From: an uncultured Cellulophaga sp.
GTDB taxonomy: Bacteria; Bacteroidota; Bacteroidia; Flavobacteriales; Flavobacteriaceae
Reading direction: 5' to 3'
DNA length: 64,000 bases
Assembly: GCA_947492955.1 (NCBI GenBank)
Contig: CANLOV010000003.1
Span: 276,592-340,591, forward strand
The notes below the pieces were generated by a model. It ran no database searches. It saw only the letters and a list, made by a program, of their open reading frames with translations, and was not told where the DNA came from. Positions 58,733 to 64,000 of this stretch are shown piece by piece (within the stretch, counting starts at the first letter, position 1; each line of letters opens with the position of its first letter). The position numbers and the translations under genes are program-made.

Positions 58733-61651
58733 ATGAAATTAAAACCAATATTTCTATTATTTGTTTTATGTATTACTAATATCAATGCTCAAATAAAAAT
58801 AGGAGATGACCCCCAAAATTTACATTCGCAATCACTTTTAGAATTAAATAGCTTAGATAAAGCTTTAGTTATAACTAGAATTTCAGATGTTCAAATGCTT
58901 GCTATGACTCCTCTAGAGGGAGCTATGGTTTATAACACTGATTTTGAATGCATATTTCAATACACAGGTACTACATGGATAAATTTATGCGAAGCCTTCG
59001 GAGACACTTTTGAGCTCAATGGAGACGATACCATAAGAGTTGAGAATCCAACCGATACTAATATTTTTAATCTAAGAGTAGGTATAATTAACGGGACCTC
59101 TAATATACAAGATGCATCTATTACTACAGAAAAATTACAAGATGGAGCCATAGGCCCTAACAAAATAGCAGAAAATGCTATTTCAGATTTCCAATTAGAC
59201 AAAGCAAATATTTCAATTAGTGGTTTTGCTGAACCTATAGAAAATTTAAATTTAGGCAATTATAGAATTATAAATATTGATACACCTATAGATGATCAAG
59301 ATGCAGCCACTAAAAAATATGTAGATGATGCTACCAATGAATTAAATGAACTTGCTGACGGTACAATATATATTGGTGATAACACCAATACAGCCCAAGA
59401 AGTCTCTATTACTGGTGATATTTTAATAGATAATACAGGATTCGTAACTATACAGCCTAACGTCATAGATAATGGTAAAATTTTAGATGAAGCTGTAAAC
59501 TCAGCTAAAATTGAAGACCTAACTATTATAAATGATGATATTTCTGCTACTGCTGCCATAGAAGGCTCTAAAATAAATCCAGACTTTGGAAATCAAAACA
59601 TAGTAACAACTGGAACACTAGAAGCAGTAAACACTACTATAAATGGTATATTAGAAATAACTGGGCAAACTACTATTAATGCAGGTGCTAACGCTACTAG
59701 TTTACCAACAGACAGAGGAACTAACAATCAAGTATTAACAACAGACGGAGCTGGGATTTCCTCTTGGACTACTATTAGTACTATTCCAACACTTACCGAT
59801 GCTCAAATTGTAGTTTCTGATGGAGCTACGCCAACAGCAACTACAATTTCTGGTGATGCATCTATTACCAACGATGGAACATTAACTATTGCTAATGATG
59901 CTGTTAATTCTGCTAAAATTGATGACGGTACTATTATTGGAGATGATATTGATAATGATGCAATAACTACTGTTAAAATTTTAGATGCAAACATTACCAA
60001 TGCTAAACTAGATAAAGGCAATATACCCTTAAGTGGATTTGGAGCAGCTGCAACAGATATTGATTTGGGAACTAATAAATTAATAAATGTTGTTGACCCA
60101 ACTGACCCTCAAGACGCAGCTACCAGAAATTATGTAGACACTTCTATAGGTTCAATAAATACATTAAACGACGGTTTAATTTATTTAGGTAGCGCAACCA
60201 ATAATGCAATACAAGTAGCTATTTCTGGAGATGCAATTATTAGTAACACAGGGATTTTAACTATTGAAGATGATGCTATTAATACTAACAAAATAAACGA
60301 TGAAACAATTACAAATATTGATATTGCTACTACAGCTGCAATCGATGGAACTAAAATAAATCCAAACTTTGGAACTCAAAATATAACTACAACAGGTACA
60401 CTGGCTTCTGGTAACGCAACCATAACTGGAACTCTAGGTGTTTCAGGACAAACTACTATAAATACAGGTGCTAATTCAACAAATTTACCAACAGATAGAG
60501 GAACAGCCAATCAAGTTTTAACTACTGATGGTGCTGGAGCTGCAAATTGGACATCCTTAACTGGTATCCCTACGCTTACTAGTGCTCAAATTGTTGTTGC
60601 TAATGCAACTGGTGTTCCTACTGCTACTACAATGACTGGTGATGCTTCTATTAATGATGTTGGAGCTTTAACTATTTCTCCTAATATTATTGACAATGCG
60701 GATATTTCCAATACAGCTGCAATCGATGGAACTAAAATAAATCCAAACTTTGGAACTCAAAATATAACTACAACTGGAACTACTACTATTGGTGCTAATA
60801 CGATAACAAATATTGACGGCGTAAACGGACAAGTATTAACCACTAATGGAGCAGGTAATGCTACATGGTCTACTGCTAATAATTTAGCTAACAATGATTT
60901 AACCCAAACTATCTCTCAAAATAGAAGCTATAATTTAAATGGTAGTAATTTAAATTTTACAGGTACAGGTAGTGTTGTTATAGGTGCAAATGTACCTGGC
61001 TCAAATAAATTAAGAATAGATGGTACAACACGAACATCTGGTCTTAATAACTCTCCTGGCACAAATAACCAACCATCATATCGATTCAGTGATGATTCTA
61101 ATACGGGAATGTATAGAGATTCACCTGATCAACTTGCATTCTCAACAGGTGGCACAGAAGCGTTAAGAATAAACGCTTCGCAAAATATTACAACAACTGG
61201 TAATTTAAACATTTCTGGAGTAACAACTATAAATAATGGAGCCAATTCAACAACCTTACCAACCGATAGAGGAACAGCTGACCAAGTATTAACTACTGAT
61301 GGAGCTGGTAATGCCACTTGGCAAGCTCCATCAGTCGTTGCCATGGGAATGGTTAATAGACAAGCAGATGGAGCAACAAATCCTGTTAATCCAACAAAAG
61401 AAAAAGGAGCTACAACTACTCGTACAGGAACTGGGTTATACACAGTAACTTTTGATACTGGTAACGAAAGAAATGATGGGTTATATACAATTCAATTAAC
61501 ATTATTGGGCACATCAACTGCTCGTACAATTAAGGTATTTGCTAATTCATCAATTTCCGCTCCAAACACAACTAGATTTATAGTTGAAACTACAGATGAT
61601 ACGGGAACTAGAGTAGATTCAGCATGGTATTATACTGTAACAGATTTTTAA
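58733..61651 (+). CDS. secreted repeat-rich tail-fibre-like surface protein
   Basis: Signal peptide; repeats 'DPTDPQDAATRNYVD', 'AAIDGTKINPNFGTQNITTTGT', 'TINxGANxTxLPTDRGTxxQVLTTDGAG'; 'SDDSNTGMYRDSPDQLAFSTGGTEALRI'. Confidence 0.88.
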   Translation: MKLKPIFLLFVLCITNINAQIKIGDDPQNLHSQSLLELNSLDKALVITRISDVQMLAMTPLEGAMVYNTDFECIFQYTGTTWINLCEAFGDTFELNGDDTIRVENPTDTNIFNLRVGIINGTSNIQDASITTEKLQDGAIGPNKIAENAISDFQLDKANISISGFAEPIENLNLGNYRIINIDTPIDDQDAATKKYVDDATNELNELADGTIYIGDNTNTAQEVSITGDILIDNTGFVTIQPNVIDNGKILDEAVNSAKIEDLTIINDDISATAAIEGSKINPDFGNQNIVTTGTLEAVNTTINGILEITGQTTINAGANATSLPTDRGTNNQVLTTDGAGISSWTTISTIPTLTDAQIVVSDGATPTATTISGDASITNDGTLTIANDAVNSAKIDDGTIIGDDIDNDAITTVKILDANITNAKLDKGNIPLSGFGAAATDIDLGTNKLINVVDPTDPQDAATRNYVDTSIGSINTLNDGLIYLGSATNNAIQVAISGDAIISNTGILTIEDDAINTNKINDETITNIDIATTAAIDGTKINPNFGTQNITTTGTLASGNATITGTLGVSGQTTINTGANSTNLPTDRGTANQVLTTDGAGAANWTSLTGIPTLTSAQIVVANATGVPTATTMTGDASINDVGALTISPNIIDNADISNTAAIDGTKINPNFGTQNITTTGTTTIGANTITNIDGVNGQVLTTNGAGNATWSTANNLANNDLTQTISQNRSYNLNGSNLNFTGTGSVVIGANVPGSNKLRIDGTTRTSGLNNSPGTNNQPSYRFSDDSNTGMYRDSPDQLAFSTGGTEALRINASQNITTTGNLNISGVTTINNGANSTTLPTDRGTADQVLTTDGAGNATWQAPSVVAMGMVNRQADGATNPVNPTKEKGATTTRTGTGLYTVTFDTGNERNDGLYTIQLTLLGTSTARTIKVFANSSISAPNTTRFIVETTDDTGTRVDSAWYYTVTDF
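60331..60393 (+). repeat. 63-bp direct repeat, copy 1
   Basis: tacagctgcaatcgatggaactaaaataaatccaaactttggaactcaaaatataactacaac. Confidence 0.85.
60712..60774 (+). repeat. 63-bp direct repeat, copy 2
   Basis: By-eye exact match to 60331-60393. Confidence 0.85.
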
Positions 61652-61653
61652 TT

Positions 61654-62814
61654 ATGAAGCAGCTACTCTATATATTTATTTGCTTTATAAGCATAAATCT
61701 TAGCGCACAAACTGCCCTTTACAATAGCACAAGCAGTACTATTGGTTTTGGTACAGGTGCACAAATAGGTTTTCATACCAACCTAATAAATAATGGCACT
61801 TTTAATGATAATGAAGGCTTTGTTGGTTTTTATGGTAGAAACCCCATAAATATAAGTGGTATGTTTTCCCCTGTTTTTTATAATACAGAACTTTTTCTTT
61901 TTAACAACCTATCTTTAGATATACCCATTACCGTTACTAACAATACAAATTTCATACAAGGCAACATAGTTACACCACGTAATTTAGAAACCATTTATGT
62001 AAATTACCTACAAAATGCAACGCCAAATGGTGCAAATGATAATTCAAAAGTAGATGGCTATGTAATAGCCAACAACGAACAACGTTTTAATTTTCCTGTA
62101 GGAGATGCTGAATACTACCGACCATTAATTATAAACTCAGATGCTGTAAATATACAAACTAGATGCGCATATTATTCAGAAAACCCGAATACCCCTTCTA
62201 CATTCTCTTCTAAGGTGTTTCCTACTGTAAGAAAACCTAGAGTCATAGATTATATTAGTAACAGAGAATTTTGGCATTTAGTAGGTAACCAAACTTCTAA
62301 TATAATACTTAGCTGGAATCTTAGAAGTAGTTTAGCTGCTGTTACAGATGATATTACAACTATTATTGTAGTAGGGTGGAGTAAAAACCAACAACGCTGG
62401 GTAAACTTAGGTAATATAGCTTCTTCAGGAGATGTTATTGAAGGTATTGTAATATCTGACAGTTTTATCCCTAACGATTATGAAATTATTACCTTAGGTG
62501 CATTAGGTACTCCCACAGAAATACTAACACTTGGCAATTATATAGTTACACCAAATGAAGACGGAAAAAACGATGAACTCATTATAGAAGAAGTAGAAGC
62601 GCTATCCCCGAATAATCATATTCAAATTTTTGACCGCAATGGCTTAAAAGTATTTGAAAAAGAAAACTATAGAAATGAGTTTAATGGTTTTTCTAATACC
62701 GGTAATTTTGTAATACAACAAAATAAAGGCTTACCTTCTGGTGTTTATTTTTATATTATACACTTAAAAGATTTAGAAATAAATTACCAAGGCTTCTTGT
62801 ATTTAACTAGATAG
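61654..62814 (+). CDS. T9SS type B sorting domain / gliding-motility C-terminal domain protein
   Basis: C-terminus NYIVTPNEDGKNDELIIEEVEALSPNNHIQIFDRNGLKVFEKENYRNEFNGFSN...LPSGVYFYIIHLKD. Confidence 0.9.
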   Translation: MKQLLYIFICFISINLSAQTALYNSTSSTIGFGTGAQIGFHTNLINNGTFNDNEGFVGFYGRNPINISGMFSPVFYNTELFLFNNLSLDIPITVTNNTNFIQGNIVTPRNLETIYVNYLQNATPNGANDNSKVDGYVIANNEQRFNFPVGDAEYYRPLIINSDAVNIQTRCAYYSENPNTPSTFSSKVFPTVRKPRVIDYISNREFWHLVGNQTSNIILSWNLRSSLAAVTDDITTIIVVGWSKNQQRWVNLGNIASSGDVIEGIVISDSFIPNDYEIITLGALGTPTEILTLGNYIVTPNEDGKNDELIIEEVEALSPNNHIQIFDRNGLKVFEKENYRNEFNGFSNTGNFVIQQNKGLPSGVYFYIIHLKDLEINYQGFLYLTR

Positions 62815-63028
62815 GAAAAAAGAAGAAATATTACCACTCCAAAACTTCCACCAAACGCTGAAAAGCTTAAAAAAATCGACAAAATACACTTTTGAAAGTT
62901 AAATCTTACAATAATGTAAGTTAAATATACATACTTTTCTTACTATTTACACAACAAATACTACTGTATACGCATACTTTTTCATAAATTTACTTTATTA
63001 ACTAGCATAACCATTAATAAATCTAATA

Positions 63029-64000
63029 ATGAAAAAGTTCCTCTACACAATATTTTTATTGTTTGTATCATACTCATATGCGCAAGTAAAAGTTGGAGAT
63101 AATATTAATAGTATAGATGCAAATTCTATTCTAGAATTAGAAAGTGCCACCAAAGTTTTTGTAGTAACAAGAGTAACCTCAGTTCAAATGAATGCTATTA
63201 CTCCTTTAGAAGGAGCATTGGTATATAATACTGATCAGGATTGTTTACACCAATACAAAAACAATACTTGGGAAAGTCTTTGTACCAACGTAAGTGCTAA
63301 CGAAACAATAACCGCTTTAATAGATAATAACGATGGCACATTTACCTATACCAATGAAGCTGGCACGCCGTCCATAATTGCTAAAGCAAATCTTGTAGAT
63401 AATGGAGATGGCACCTATACATTTACAAGCGGATCAACATCATCTATCCAATTAAATACAAATGCAAACTCTAACCCATATGATGGTACAACATCTGGTT
63501 TAGCTGCTACTAATGTACAAGAAGCCATAGACCAAATAGCAGCTGGTGCAATTTCAGGAACTGGTGATATTACATCTTCTGACATCAACATAACAAATGG
63601 AACAGATGCAGTAATTAAAGATATAACACTTACTATTGCCAATGATGCCATTACTGCCGATAAAATAAATAGTAATATAGCAGGTAATGGTTTAACTCAA
63701 AATGCTACCACAGGTGCTTTAGAAGTAGATGTTGCTGCTTTAACTGGTGACGGAAATATAAACTCTACAAATGCTACTATTGATGTAGGCGGAGATACCA
63801 ACGCACTACTAGGCAATGTTACCTTAGATGTTGCAGATGATGCTATTACTGCCGATAAGATAAATAGTAATATAGCTGGCAATGGTTTAACTCAAAATGC
63901 TACCACTGGTGCTTTAGAAGTAAATGTTGCTGCTTTAACTGGTGACGGAAATATAAACTCTACAAATGCTACTATTGATGTAGGCGGAGATACCAACGCA
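63029..64000 (+). CDS. secreted repeat-rich surface protein (partial, runs off window end), head domain paralogous to 58733
   Basis: MKKFLYTIFLLFVSYSYAQVKVGDNINSIDANSILELES...LEGALVYNTDQDCLHQYKNNTWESLC; open through 64000, absent from the ORF track. Confidence 0.85.
   Translation, partial: MKKFLYTIFLLFVSYSYAQVKVGDNINSIDANSILELESATKVFVVTRVTSVQMNAITPLEGALVYNTDQDCLHQYKNNTWESLCTNVSANETITALIDNNDGTFTYTNEAGTPSIIAKANLVDNGDGTYTFTSGSTSSIQLNTNANSNPYDGTTSGLAATNVQEAIDQIAAGAISGTGDITSSDINITNGTDAVIKDITLTIANDAITADKINSNIAGNGLTQNATTGALEVDVAALTGDGNINSTNATIDVGGDTNALLGNVTLDVADDAITADKINSNIAGNGLTQNATTGALEVNVAALTGDGNINSTNATIDVGGDTNA
63639..64000 (+). repeat. 195-bp (65-aa) near-identical tandem repeat, second copy cut by window end
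   Basis: 'ggtttaactcaaaatgctacca...gtaggcggagataccaacgca' recurs at 195-nt spacing. Confidence 0.85.

Noticed and set aside
58957-60021. Reverse-strand ORFs opposite the repeat protein (58957-59259, 59296-59559, 59803-60021)
   Set aside because: Open only because of codon bias in a repetitive low-complexity gene; no start context or domain.
59650-61330. Regularly spaced direct repeats resembling a CRISPR-like array
   Set aside because: Repeats are in frame inside one secreted protein, vary in sequence and spacing, and no cas genes are nearby.
63415-63882. Reverse-strand ORFs 63415-63651 and 63697-63882
   Set aside because: Antisense to the plus-strand surface-protein CDS that runs 63029-64000; repeat-driven artefacts.

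Overview
This is a 64 kb low-GC chromosomal window from a Bacteroidota genome, most likely Flavobacteriaceae. The evidence is family content, T9SS type B and FecI/FecR/TonB genes, and TAnnTTTG-like -7 elements. Most of it is ordinary housekeeping: ddl, coaD, pyrE, birA, rsfS, ftsH, cdsA, psd, folD, ffh, argS, gcvP, kmo, kynU, a clpP paralogue, tatA, an M1 peptidase and pepE. Accessory content includes:
- an ECF sigma/FecR/TonB receptor locus divergent from an internally repetitive acidic lipoprotein (21.7-27.7 kb);
- a GbsR/MarR-led lipid-modification-like operon with three copies of an inverted-repeat operator (30.6-34.2 kb);
- an ECF sigma factor paired with a tiny ZAS-like protein (34.4-35.2 kb);
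- an island at about 45.9-51.4 kb;
- repeat-rich surface/tail-fibre-like proteins next to a T9SS type B protein (58.7-64 kb).
The best candidate for an undescribed system is the 45.9-51.4 kb island. Two syntenic modules each carry a small 'HEAFEE' protein, a divergent repressor-like HTH protein, a small ORF translationally coupled to a membrane gene and convergent with the HTH gene, and multi-TM protein(s). In the second module the membrane gene is tandemly amplified into four domains with near-identical C-terminal tails, identical ATGAATAA overlaps, and one fusion explained by a 2-nt indel. All functional calls come from reading the translations by eye; no database search was run.
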